From JALOOX01 sp964557955 (GTDB lineage: Bacteria; Desulfobacterota; Syntrophobacteria; Syntrophobacterales; Syntrophobacteraceae), in NCBI GenBank assembly GCA_964557955.1, contig CAZLCS010000016.1:1-64000 (forward strand): DNA of 64,000 bases, read 5' to 3'. This document shows positions 1 to 7,974 of this stretch, one piece after another (the first letter of the stretch is position 1; each line of letters begins with the position of its first letter). The position numbers were made by a program, and so were the translations under genes. A model generated the notes under the pieces. The model saw only the letters and a list, made by a program, of their open reading frames with translations. It had not been told where the DNA came from and did not search any database.

Positions 1-52
1 GGCTGATTTCCTAACCGTTGATTTTGGCTGACTTCCTCATCGGTGGCAATAA

Positions 53-203
53 ATGCACAAAGAACCTGGATGCCGCGCAAAAGGCTGCCGGCATGAACGA
101 GGTGAAAACGGACATATTCTTCTGTGAAACTGTACTGAGCGGGTCCTGCCCATGTGATGTTACCCGCCACGGGCAAGCTTCGCTTGGCCCGTGCCGCCCT
201 TTA
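53..203 (-). repeat. MITE-like dispersed repeat, copy 1 (inverted)
   Basis: Read on the minus strand this stretch aligns closely with 4408-4565. Both carry a hairpin arm built on CACGGGCCAAGCGRAGCTTG, then an ACAGAARAAYATGTCCGTTT block, then a CATGCCGGCA...GGCATCCAGG palindrome. It lies upstream of the accessory operon. The open frame that runs through it into the gene at 412 is therefore probably not coding. Copies at 4408, 5910, 8811 and 10543 belong to the same family. Confidence 0.75.
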
Positions 204-411
204 CTTATACTTGTACACCATTTTGCGGGCAGATCCGCAGGGAGTTCAGGTCGTGCTGCAATTTCTCCGCACCGGGCTCGATCTGGTCGTCGAGTCGGGA
301 TTTCTTTATGTACCGCTGTTGTTCGACCCCGCAATGGCCGGGGAGGTCCGAGAAGATTGCGAGCCGGAGGGATCGGGTGGACGACCTTTGCGCGGGGCAA
401 CTCTGAAGGAA

Positions 412-1362
412 ATGGACGGGAAGCCCTATATCAAGTCATTGAATCTGCAATCCGTCGTCGCGAACTACGACAGGCTCGACCGTGATCACTATGAGCTGGT
501 GAAGCGGTCCGTTCTGGCTGAGCCGGCGAAACCCTCGGGCCTCCTCGCCATATCGCCCAATGGGAAGCTTCACACCATCGTGCTGAAGGTCATGCCTCAT
601 TTCGTCCGGAAGAGCAGGGGGCTTGAGAGGCGGTCATTCAGCGAGGAGGAGTTCCTGGATCTTCTTTCCGTTGCTCTGGATATCCCGGAAGGTTTCATGG
701 AAGAAGCGGAGAGAGTGCTCGATTCCAGGGTGCTGCGGCGGCGGTTGGATGATTTGCGCAGACTGGAGCGGCCCCTGGAGCCCCTCCGGGACGGTCCGAT
801 GACGGGGGAGGGGCTTCATCGATGGCTTCGAAGGGCGTTGGAGGAGCAAGTTTTGAGGCGTGAAAGGGCCCGTCTCGAGGAGGAGCTGCTTGAGCGCGAA
901 CGGATGAGCGAGTCGAAGAGAAGACACATCGCAGCCATGCTGTATCTTGCCCAGAAAGGGTCCTTCGAACTGGACGGCTTTGGCTTCTTCAGGACGGGCT
1001 CGAGAGACGACTATGTTATCTACAAGCGCACCGGGGAATATGTTCTGAAAGACTACTACGGCCAGAGTTACCGGTTCCCCGATTGCAGGGTGGCTGTGTC
1101 AACCGTCGGTACATTGAGGCCGGTTGTTCTCGAGTCCTATAAACATCCATTCCTCCTGCATCACACCCCGAAGCAGGAGATCTGCCTCAGGGGTTACGAC
1201 TGGCCCCGGGAGGTTACTGCAGAGAGCATCATCAGGCTCCTCGAGGATGGAATCAATGCCCTGCTGTATGGATATGATCCCAGGCGCCGTAACGGTTATC
1301 ACAGTCTTGATAAGACTCTCTATTTTGTCAAGACTATTGAATTTGGAGATTATCGAATATAG
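412..1362 (+). CDS. Uncharacterised protein with possible E2-like C-terminal domain
   Basis: 316 residues from the ATG at 412, which follows GAAGGA closely. A longer frame upstream runs through the repeat and is unlikely to be translated. The middle (about residues 100-175) is very charged and probably helical (LEEELLERERMSESKRR). The C-terminal third has the order YRFP (220-223), HP (245-246), EICL with Cys258, Trp264, then a helix ending LLYGYDP. That order recalls the E2 core (YPF..PP, HPN, G-ICL with the catalytic Cys, W, then a helix). This is pattern recognition, not a database hit. It is the first gene of a run with the next three, so it probably works with the AAA+ ATPase and the JAMM protein. 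No family is firmly recognised. Confidence 0.7.
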   Translation: MDGKPYIKSLNLQSVVANYDRLDRDHYELVKRSVLAEPAKPSGLLAISPNGKLHTIVLKVMPHFVRKSRGLERRSFSEEEFLDLLSVALDIPEGFMEEAERVLDSRVLRRRLDDLRRLERPLEPLRDGPMTGEGLHRWLRRALEEQVLRRERARLEEELLERERMSESKRRHIAAMLYLAQKGSFELDGFGFFRTGSRDDYVIYKRTGEYVLKDYYGQSYRFPDCRVAVSTVGTLRPVVLESYKHPFLLHHTPKQEICLRGYDWPREVTAESIIRLLEDGINALLYGYDPRRRNGYHSLDKTLYFVKTIEFGDYRI

Positions 1363-1422
1363 TTGAATGTTACAGAGTATTGATCGTATTTATTCCAGAT
1401 AAGCAAAGATGATCTTATCCCC

Positions 1423-2019
1423 ATGGATTTGCGCAAGAACATTAAAGGTGATCGTGCTCGACAGCGAATAAAGCGGCATCGTGAAGACAAGGTCTTCAAT
1501 ACGGTTTGCACGATTGTAAAGAACTACGGGCTGAAAGAGGATTTCCTGACAGTGATCGACAACCTGAACCTGGATCCTGATCCGGGGCGGCATCCATTGG
1601 GGGGGCTCGAGATCAGGGCGAAGCAGCCCATCGAGATACCTCCCTATTGTATGGTCCCGGTTGAAGAATATGGGCTGGTCCTGGAGATCATCAACCGCCT
1701 TGATAATCCTTACCTGTCGTTTGCACGCTCTCCGGAGGAGATGGTCCTGTCGGTCCGGCTTCACAAATCCGACCCTTCGCTCGATGCGCGACACCTGCTG
1801 CGCCATGATTTCCGGACCCTTCTGCTCGGCCTGAATGCCGTGAATGAGCTTGCGGTCCTCGAGGGGCGGGCGGACAGTGAAGGTGGAAGCGAAGGTGGGG
1901 GATCAGGAACGGAAAGGGACGGAGGGAAAGAACCGGACCCGGTTTCCCGGCGGGAGCGAATCAAACAGCTGCGAGCCTTCCTTGCAAAGGTTGAGCAGAC
2001 GGAGTCTCACGCGTCATGA
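1423..2019 (+). CDS. Hypothetical protein of the AAA+/JAMM operon
   Basis: 198 residues; no family recognised. The N-terminus is strongly basic (residues 4-22), the body is mixed alpha/beta in character, and residues 148-172 form a Gly/Ser/Glu-rich low-complexity linker before a short charged helical tail. No membrane segment or signal peptide is seen. Its stop overlaps the start of the ClpX-like gene by four bases (ATGA), which suggests translational coupling. It may be an adaptor or substrate-recognition factor for that ATPase, but this is inference from position only. No clear Shine-Dalgarno precedes its ATG. Confidence 0.75.
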   Translation: MDLRKNIKGDRARQRIKRHREDKVFNTVCTIVKNYGLKEDFLTVIDNLNLDPDPGRHPLGGLEIRAKQPIEIPPYCMVPVEEYGLVLEIINRLDNPYLSFARSPEEMVLSVRLHKSDPSLDARHLLRHDFRTLLLGLNAVNELAVLEGRADSEGGSEGGGSGTERDGGKEPDPVSRRERIKQLRAFLAKVEQTESHAS

Positions 2020-3128
2020 TGCATACTCACGATGGCTTATCCGACCGGAGCCGCCGGCGGATCAATGACAAGATGGAGCTGCTCAAAGAGGAGCAGACCC
2101 TTGAGGCCGTGCAGGAGATCATCGAGTTCGACAAGACTCCCGCACAGCTCAAGGCGGCCATGGACGCTTTCATCATCGGTCAGGAGAAGGGAAAGAAGAT
2201 CATCTCGACGGCCATTGCCTTCCATTACAAGAGGCTCGGTGGGGCTTTGAAGCGGGCGCTGGCCGAGAACGAGGGGGATTTCGACCTGGCCCTGAAGAAC
2301 ACCCGGACGCCCCGGGCCAACGTCATGATGATCGGGCCCAGCGGCTGCGGCAAGACCTACACCAGTGAAGTGACTTCCCGACTGGCCGGGGTGGCGTTTG
2401 TTCATGAGGACATGACACGGTTCAGCGAGGTGGGCTACGTCGGGCAGGATGCCACGGACATCCTGGTCGATCTGCTCATGGCCGCCGGCGGAAACGCTCG
2501 GCTGGCACAGATGGGGATTGTCTACCTGGACGAGATCGACAAGATTGCCACGGAAGCCATTGCGTTCAAGGATGTATCCGGGAGAGGCGTGCAGAAAGGG
2601 CTGCTCCACCTGGTGGACGGCACGGACAATACCGTGACCGTTGGAAAGGAGAGGATCTCGCTCTCCACGAAGCATGTGTTTTTCATCGCCGGGGGCGCTT
2701 TCGAGGACCTCCGGGGTTTGGTGGACAGACGCATGGCCAGGCAGGGTTTTCAAGGGGATTGGCGGGACCATCTGCTGACCGACGACCTGGTGGCTTTCGG
2801 GATGGAGAGGCAGCTCATGGGGCGCTTCCCCGTGAAAGTCGTCTACGATCAGCTGACCACCCAGGATCTCAAGGACATCATGACCCGGAGCGCGGACAGC
2901 GTGCTGCTGGCGTACGCCAACGATCTCAAGGCATGGTCCATCGACCTGGAATTCACCGATGATGCACTGACCGAGGTCGCCCGGCGTGCGGAGCGCGAGG
3001 GAACGGGAGCGAGGGGGCTCATCAGCATCATTCACCGGGTCCTTCTGGAAGATATGTACCGGCTTCCCGGGAATCACACCGGGAGGTTCGTGGTCGAGGC
3101 CGGGGATGTGAAGGAGCGGCTGGGATGA
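2016..3128 (+). CDS. ClpX-like AAA+ ATPase lacking the zinc-binding domain
   Basis: 370 residues. A complete ClpX-type AAA+ core is visible: Walker A GPSGCGKT (107-114), pore-loop motif GYVGQD (140-145), Walker B IVYLDEID (168-175), the FIAGGAF segment (223-229), arginine-finger motif LMGRFPV (268-274) and sensor-2 GTGARG (329-334). The N-terminal zinc-binding domain of ClpX is absent. The loop that in ClpX carries the IGF tripeptide for docking ClpP is shorter and reads QGF here (243-245). It overlaps its neighbours by four bases on both sides, so it is translationally coupled to the 198-residue protein and the JAMM protein. Inference: an unfoldase that delivers substrates to the JAMM protein, or otherwise acts apart from ClpP. 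It is not the housekeeping ClpX. Confidence 0.88.
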   Translation: MMHTHDGLSDRSRRRINDKMELLKEEQTLEAVQEIIEFDKTPAQLKAAMDAFIIGQEKGKKIISTAIAFHYKRLGGALKRALAENEGDFDLALKNTRTPRANVMMIGPSGCGKTYTSEVTSRLAGVAFVHEDMTRFSEVGYVGQDATDILVDLLMAAGGNARLAQMGIVYLDEIDKIATEAIAFKDVSGRGVQKGLLHLVDGTDNTVTVGKERISLSTKHVFFIAGGAFEDLRGLVDRRMARQGFQGDWRDHLLTDDLVAFGMERQLMGRFPVKVVYDQLTTQDLKDIMTRSADSVLLAYANDLKAWSIDLEFTDDALTEVARRAEREGTGARGLISIIHRVLLEDMYRLPGNHTGRFVVEAGDVKERLG

Positions 3129-3925
3129 GATTGAAAAGCCTGTCCGAGCTGAGGCGGCGGGAGCTCAGGGAGATTGTCCTGGCAACCTTGCCCCGGACCA
3201 TACTCATGACACCGTATGCCCGTGAGAAGGCTTTCAAGATCGGCGAGCTGGTGCGGAGCGTTCACCGGGAAAGCCTGGAATGGTACGGGTTCACACTGGG
3301 GAGTGTCGACCGGCCCGATCTCGTCACCGACATCGGCCTGCCGGGCAACGACCTGAATCTGCAGGTCTACGCAGGCCTCAGCCCGGAGAGGATCGCAGAG
3401 TTCCAGGAATCGCTTCCGGCGAGTAGCGTCATCAATGGCTGGATTCATTCGCACGGGGCCTTGACGGTCAAGCATTTCTCCAGCACGGACGCCAGGAACC
3501 ACGCCGTCGTCCTGGACTTTGTGGCGGCCAGCTTGAAGATCCCTGTGGCCAAGCGGGAGGTGGCCGTCAAGGACATGGTCCTCCTCCTCAAGGACCGTTT
3601 TGTCGACCAGGATCTGGCCAGGGGCAGCGTCTGCGTCATCACGGACGCTCCCATCACCGAGGCCACGATCTTGGAGACAGTATACGGGTCCTTCTGCTAT
3701 GCCATTGTCGTGGGTGACGAAGGCTGGCATGAACAGGAGATACACACCAGGGAATACGGAGTCCTTTCGGGGCATGCCCGTTTCAGTCACCAGCCGGCGG
3801 ACATCCTGATGCTGGATACGGGGAGGGCGTTGAGCGAGATGGAAATCGGCCGCCTGAGGGAGGAAGTGGAGGCGAAGATCAGGCCCAACAAAAATCCCCC
3901 GCTCGAGATCATGGAAAGAATGTAG
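3125..3925 (+). CDS. JAMM/MPN+ metallo-isopeptidase-like protein
   Basis: 266 residues. The zinc-site signature of JAMM/MPN+ proteins is visible: a candidate Glu at residue 52, then WIHSH with His108 and His110, then SSTD with Ser119 and Asp122. The spacing from His110 to Ser119 is eight residues, one more than the usual seven. Family members (Rpn11, CSN5, bacterial RadC/JAB proteins) cleave isopeptide bonds or remove ubiquitin-like tags. A C-terminal extension of about 130 residues is unassigned. The start overlaps the stop of the ClpX-like gene (ATGA), so an unfoldase and a JAMM enzyme are co-translated, which invites comparison with the proteasome ATPase/Rpn11 pair. Activity is inferred, not shown. 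Confidence 0.8.
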   Translation: MRLKSLSELRRRELREIVLATLPRTILMTPYAREKAFKIGELVRSVHRESLEWYGFTLGSVDRPDLVTDIGLPGNDLNLQVYAGLSPERIAEFQESLPASSVINGWIHSHGALTVKHFSSTDARNHAVVLDFVAASLKIPVAKREVAVKDMVLLLKDRFVDQDLARGSVCVITDAPITEATILETVYGSFCYAIVVGDEGWHEQEIHTREYGVLSGHARFSHQPADILMLDTGRALSEMEIGRLREEVEAKIRPNKNPPLEIMERM

Positions 3926-4096
3926 GCGCTCATCCCCACGGTCGTCTCAGGCATGGCAGAGATTCCCGTTGTTGCAGTAACTCCAGGAAATGATTATTTA
4001 AATGGCATGGAAAAATAAGAGTAGGGTCATGAATCGAAAACGAACAGTTCACGTCGCGTCGATGAGGCGACGAACAGATGAGCAAAGGATAGGACA

Positions 4097-4261
4097 ATGG
4101 AATGTGATGCAAAATACTGCTCCTTCGAGGGCAACTGCTACTCGGATGGTTCTGAAGTATGCGGTGGGGAGATCGGCTTTGCAAACTGCTGGGTTTGTGA
4201 CGGTGGGTCACTGGAATACAGGCCCCGGTTTTTGACGGAGAATTATCCAGAGCGACTCTGA
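4097..4261 (+). CDS. Small cysteine-rich protein (54 aa)
   Basis: A short frame of 54 residues opens with ATG at 4097, seven bases after AAAGGA (4084-4089). It has six cysteines (residues 3, 8, 14, 22, 31 and 34) in a Gly/Asp/Glu-rich context, including CWVC, and an acidic-to-basic tail ending NYPERL. The regular Cys spacing and good ribosome site argue that it is real. It sits between the JAMM gene and the amidoligase gene. It could be a zinc-binding mini-protein, or a peptide substrate or tag of the neighbouring enzymes. The second idea is speculation from position. Confidence 0.5.
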   Translation: MECDAKYCSFEGNCYSDGSEVCGGEIGFANCWVCDGGSLEYRPRFLTENYPERL

Positions 4262-4407
4262 TCTTCGAAGAGCAATGGATGAAAGCTGAAGGGAAGAGGA
4301 CAATGAGCCTGGAGTGCCCGGGCCCGTTGTCCTCTTTGATTTCCATGGACAATTAGAGAATCAAGTTTTCTGCGTCGTTCTCCAATCCGCGCCAATTCTG
4401 TTGTGCT

Positions 4408-4672
4408 AAGGGGTGGCACGGGCCAAGCGGAGCTTGCCCGTGATCGAATGAGCTCGCGTGGGCAATCCCCGCTCACTACAGTTACACAGAAAAACATGTC
4501 CGTTTTCAAGTCGTCATGCCGGCAGTCTTTTGGCCGGCATCCAGGTTTCTCTTGTGGATTTCGGCTTGAAAACTGCCGGAATGACGACCCAAGTATTAGG
4601 CACTCAGCTGTGTGGGGATGTACTTGGCCCATGGCACCCGACCCGACCTTTCAGATGAGCTTGTTTCAACAG
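4408..4672 (+). repeat. MITE-like dispersed repeat, copy 2
   Basis: This is a long copy of the repeat family. It has a CACGGGCCAAGCGGAGCTTG hairpin arm, the block ending ACATGTCCGTTTTCAAG, the CATGCCGGCAGTC palindrome with GGCATCCAGG, and CTGCCGGAATGACG. The tail at about 4618-4672 (GTACTTGGCCCATGGCACCC, then GATGAGCTTGTTTCAAC) matches the tail of the copy at 5910-6177. It separates the AAA+/JAMM block from the amidoligase gene. Nothing else is seen between 4262 and 4891. Confidence 0.75.
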
Positions 4673-4891
4673 CATTTTCAATCGGCGCTTCCGGCGGCAA
4701 TAGAGGATTGTTGAAGCGCAGCATCCATGATAGGTTATACTTGTTTTACAACCATTCCGGGTTTCTTGAGCACCTGAACCTGGTCATGGGCGAACCCGAT
4801 GAATCTCGACCTCCATCTCCGCCGATGAACCTGGATGGGCCTGTCCGCGTCAGGGTGGCTTGCATCTGCATTTCATGAGGAGGAGCGATGT

Positions 4892-5881
4892 ATGGAAGGG
4901 TCCTATGATCTGGCCTCGAGGCTCAAGAAGAAGTACCCCATGCTGCAGTACTTCACGGACCGCCCGTTCGGAGTTGAAATTGAGTTCTACGGATTAAAAT
5001 ACTACATCCTGCCCCCCGACAATGGCATCATCAAGCCTTACAACATCCACTCCAAAGCGAGGGACGGCAGAGACGTCCCGCAATTGCTCAAGGACTACGG
5101 GCTGAGCCTGGGAACCGACAAGGACTCATGGCACTTCGAGGAGGACTCGTCCATCGTACACAGGGGTGGCGTGGAGCTCGTCAGTCCGATACTGCGTGGC
5201 TTTCACGGTTTGTTTCAGGCCTATCGTTTCTTTCAGTTGCTTGGAGATATTTCAGGAGTGGAGATAGACTATTCATGCGGGTTCCATGTTCATCATGGGG
5301 TGGATCCAGAGAAGTACACATGTAAACAATTGAAGGAGCTGGTGAGAATTGTCTATGCGATAGAGGATTATGTTTATCTCCTCATCGGGGAAAATCGTAT
5401 ATCCAAAGATACTTGTCGTCCCATGGACTTGAGTATTGTCGATTTTTTTGATCTCAAGAACTGTGAAGATCAATGCGGCACTGATGGTTGCAGGATCAAG
5501 CAGCTTTGGTATTCTCCCAAGAATAGATACGATCCCAACTGCAGCAGGCCAGATCGTTACGATATGACTCGATATCATGGATTGAATCTGCATTCCTACT
5601 GGTATCGATCCACCATTGAGTTCCGATATCACTGTGCTGTGCTCGAACGAATTGATGAGGCCATGCAATGGATTATCTTCACTCAATTCCTGGTGGAGTT
5701 GAGTGACGGGAGTGTTCCCCTCATCGATTACGACTCCACCGGGAACAAGTGGCTGAAAACGATTTACAAGATATATCTGGCCTTTGGGCATATGAATCGA
5801 ATCAGCAATTGGCACCGGGGGAAACCTGTTGTACTGAAGGGGGCGATGGAGCCGCCGGGGGCTCAGCATCAGGGGTTTTGA
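4892..5881 (+). CDS. Amidoligase family protein (Amidoligase_2 type)
   Basis: 329 residues from the ATG at 4892, with GAGGAGGAG six bases upstream. The fold signature of the glutamine-synthetase-related amidoligase family is clear: GVEIEF (27-32), ELVSPIL (95-101), CGFHVHHG (129-136) and TIEFRYH (241-247). These positions normally hold the acidic and histidine residues that bind Mg-ATP. Such enzymes form amide or isopeptide bonds between a carboxylate and an amine. A cysteine cluster around residues 191-200 may be a metal knuckle. The next two genes are glutamine-amidotransferase-like, a recurrent companion of this family. The substrate is unknown; the cysteine-rich peptide upstream is one candidate. 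Confidence 0.85.
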   Translation: MEGSYDLASRLKKKYPMLQYFTDRPFGVEIEFYGLKYYILPPDNGIIKPYNIHSKARDGRDVPQLLKDYGLSLGTDKDSWHFEEDSSIVHRGGVELVSPILRGFHGLFQAYRFFQLLGDISGVEIDYSCGFHVHHGVDPEKYTCKQLKELVRIVYAIEDYVYLLIGENRISKDTCRPMDLSIVDFFDLKNCEDQCGTDGCRIKQLWYSPKNRYDPNCSRPDRYDMTRYHGLNLHSYWYRSTIEFRYHCAVLERIDEAMQWIIFTQFLVELSDGSVPLIDYDSTGNKWLKTIYKIYLAFGHMNRISNWHRGKPVVLKGAMEPPGAQHQGF

Positions 5882-5909
5882 CCCGTCAGGAGGGGTGACG
5901 GCAATGTCA

Positions 5910-6177
5910 TTGACTTAAGGGTTGGCATGGGCTAAGCGGAGCTTGCCCGTGGTTGAAAAGTCTCGCATGGGCAAGCTCCGCTTAGTACACCTCCACAGAA
6001 GAGATGTCCATTTCGCCGCTCGGCATGCCGGCAATCTTTGAGCCGGCATCCAGCTTTTTTGTGGATCCCGGCCAAGAGACTGCTGGAATGACGACTCGAG
6101 AGGTGGACACTCTATTATGACGAACTGTACTTAGCCCATGGCACCCTGCAGGCCAGAGCCCCATGAGCTTAAGTCAA
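5910..6177 (+). repeat. MITE-like repeat, copy 3, with terminal inverted repeats
   Basis: This is the best-bounded copy. It begins TTGACTTAAG at 5910 and ends with the exact reverse complement CTTAAGTCAA at 6168-6177. Just inside are imperfect inverted GGCATGGGCTAAGC / TTAGCCCATGGCACC arms. The interior repeats the blocks of copies 1 and 2 (ATGTCCATTT, CATGCCGGCA, GGCATCCAGC, GCTGGAATGACG). Length, inverted ends and lack of a reading frame fit a non-autonomous miniature element. It lies between the amidoligase and the first amidotransferase-like gene. Confidence 0.75.
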
Positions 6178-6328
6178 CCCCCATGGGCTTGCGCCCACAA
6201 CGAAGGATGAAAAGGGAGTCCACTTTTCAGACAAACAGCATTGAGGGGTGACGGAAGGTCACAGGGCGTGAAGCAGCAACCTTTACAGAAGAAAGAGGCT
6301 CGATTCTGAGAAGGGGGAATGAACCCAC

Positions 6329-7087
6329 ATGTGTGATATCTTTGCGCTGTCTTCCGGCGTCAATTACACGGCGCAGCAGTACCTGCCCATCTTTGCGGAA
6401 AAAGGCAAGCAGAACATGAGCGGCTGGGGGATTGGGTTTTACCGCGACAACCATGCTCTCGTGGAGCGGTCTGCCGAGAAGGTTTACGAAGGGGACCAGG
6501 TGCACGAAAGCTTCCAGAGACTGGCGCGGGTCGTGGACAGCCGCATCATTGTCTCTCACATCAGCTGCCCCCTGAGCGGTGGAAGCCACGCACTGCATAA
6601 TCACCCGTTTTCTCTGTCTTTCCTCAATCATGAGTGGCTTTTCGTGCACGTGGGGGTCGTGGAGGGGATCGAAAGCTACCAGACCCGAAACGAGCCGAAA
6701 ATTGACGTGGAAGCTTATCCGGCCAGGATTTTCGAGTACCTGAGGGATCAGCTGGTCTCTTACCTTCGGTACACTCCTTACTCCAGCCTGGGGCGCTCCC
6801 TGGTCAAGAGCATTCGCACCATGATTGGCGAATACCCGGGCCGCTACGCATTTTTTCTGGCCAACGAATCCATGCTTTTTGGCTTCTCCAACTTCCGGCA
6901 GTTGATGCTCCTGAGGGAACTGGAGAGCTTTGGAAACAGTCTGGTCCTCACTTCCATCAAGGAGGGGTTGAGCGACAAGGAGTGGACTGCCATCAAACCT
7001 GAAAGCAACACCCTGGGAAAGCTCATTGCGGTTGCCGGACCCGATATCCTGTACCTGGGGGACGTGCCGGAAACGTCCCTGATTTGA
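6329..7087 (+). CDS. Class II glutamine amidotransferase-like protein (degenerate)
   Basis: 252 residues, beginning MCDIFALS. In the Ntn-hydrolase GATase-II family, processing exposes Cys2 as the nucleophile. GWGIGFY (32-38) and NHPF (91-94) are family hallmarks. Two residues expected for glutamine use are replaced. The Arg of the HVR motif is gone (segment SHISC, 76-80), and the oxyanion-hole Asn of HNG is Val (HVG, 107-109). The paralogue at 7202 keeps both. This copy may therefore be regulatory, or act on a substrate other than free glutamine. It is adjacent to the amidoligase, beyond a repeat. Confidence 0.82.
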   Translation: MCDIFALSSGVNYTAQQYLPIFAEKGKQNMSGWGIGFYRDNHALVERSAEKVYEGDQVHESFQRLARVVDSRIIVSHISCPLSGGSHALHNHPFSLSFLNHEWLFVHVGVVEGIESYQTRNEPKIDVEAYPARIFEYLRDQLVSYLRYTPYSSLGRSLVKSIRTMIGEYPGRYAFFLANESMLFGFSNFRQLMLLRELESFGNSLVLTSIKEGLSDKEWTAIKPESNTLGKLIAVAGPDILYLGDVPETSLI

Positions 7088-7201
7088 CATGTGTTTGAAG
7101 CGCTCGTTCTGCCCGAATTGAATGACTCGTCGTCCTCCTCTATTAGCCTGGACAGCAATGGATCGACTGGCTCGCAACTCATCAGGTGAAACCGACTTTT
7201 T

Positions 7202-7948
7202 ATGTGCGACTTATTTGCGCTGTCTGCAGCAAGGAATTATTCCGCCCCCAAGTCCCTGCCCGTTTTTGCGTTTAAGGCGGCGAGGAATATGGACGGATGG
7301 GGGATCGGCTATTTCAAGAGGGGACGGGCTTACGTCGAGAAATCGGCTGGCCGCGCCTATCACGAAGGGAGATATCACGATAGCTTCCAAAGGCTGGCAC
7401 GAGTCATCTCGAGCAAGTTCATCATTGCCCACGTAAGGCTGCGAACCAGCGGCCCCATCGACGAATGCCACGCCCATCCCTTCGTCGTTCGTCTGAAGGG
7501 GCAGGATTGGATCTTCGCCCACAACGGGAAAGCCCCCGCCATCGAATCCTATAAGGCCACGACGGTTCAACTGGACGAGGCCGTCAGCGATTCCGCCAGA
7601 ACCTTCGAGTACCTTCTGGACGGCATTGTGGCTCGCTATGAAAGTGGGCAGGGCATTCCCTGTCTCTTTTCAGCTGTGGCCGATACCTCGAGTCAGCTGG
7701 TGCAGGAATATCCAGGGTCCTACAACTACATTCTCACCAATGGTTGGGTCATGTTTGCATTCAGCAATCATCGGCAGTTCCTGTTGCTGAAGGAGAGCAG
7801 CAACCTGGAAGGGGGGTTGCTCCTGACCACCGTGGAGCGAGGCCTGAGCGGAGAAAACTGGGTGAGAGTGGCCAAGGAAAAGGATTCGAGGGGGCTGCTC
7901 ATGGCCGTCGTGGGCAGCGATATCGTCCTCAGGGAGGATATCCGATGA
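7202..7948 (+). CDS. Class II glutamine amidotransferase-like protein (intact site)
   Basis: 248 residues, paralogous along its whole length to the protein at 6329. Cys2 follows the initiator Met. GWGIGYF (32-38), AHVR (76-79), HAHPF and AHNG are all present, so nucleophile, Arg and oxyanion Asn/Gly are intact. Predicted role: hydrolysis of a gamma-glutamyl amide to release ammonia, or amidase action on a gamma-glutamyl product of the amidoligase. It resembles the YafJ-type stand-alone GATase-II group, which lacks a synthase domain. The ribosome site is weak (AGGTG about 11 bases upstream). Confidence 0.85.
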   Translation: MCDLFALSAARNYSAPKSLPVFAFKAARNMDGWGIGYFKRGRAYVEKSAGRAYHEGRYHDSFQRLARVISSKFIIAHVRLRTSGPIDECHAHPFVVRLKGQDWIFAHNGKAPAIESYKATTVQLDEAVSDSARTFEYLLDGIVARYESGQGIPCLFSAVADTSSQLVQEYPGSYNYILTNGWVMFAFSNHRQFLLLKESSNLEGGLLLTTVERGLSGENWVRVAKEKDSRGLLMAVVGSDIVLREDIR

Positions 7949-7974
7949 TCCAGGATCGCCGGGCTGAAGGGGTT

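Noticed and set aside
154..411. N-terminal extension of the first gene
   Set aside because: It runs through repeat copy 1 and codes for a sequence with no domain features; the ATG at 412 is preferred.
2016..3128. Housekeeping clpX
   Set aside because: No zinc-binding domain, altered ClpP-docking loop, and no clpP or lon neighbours.
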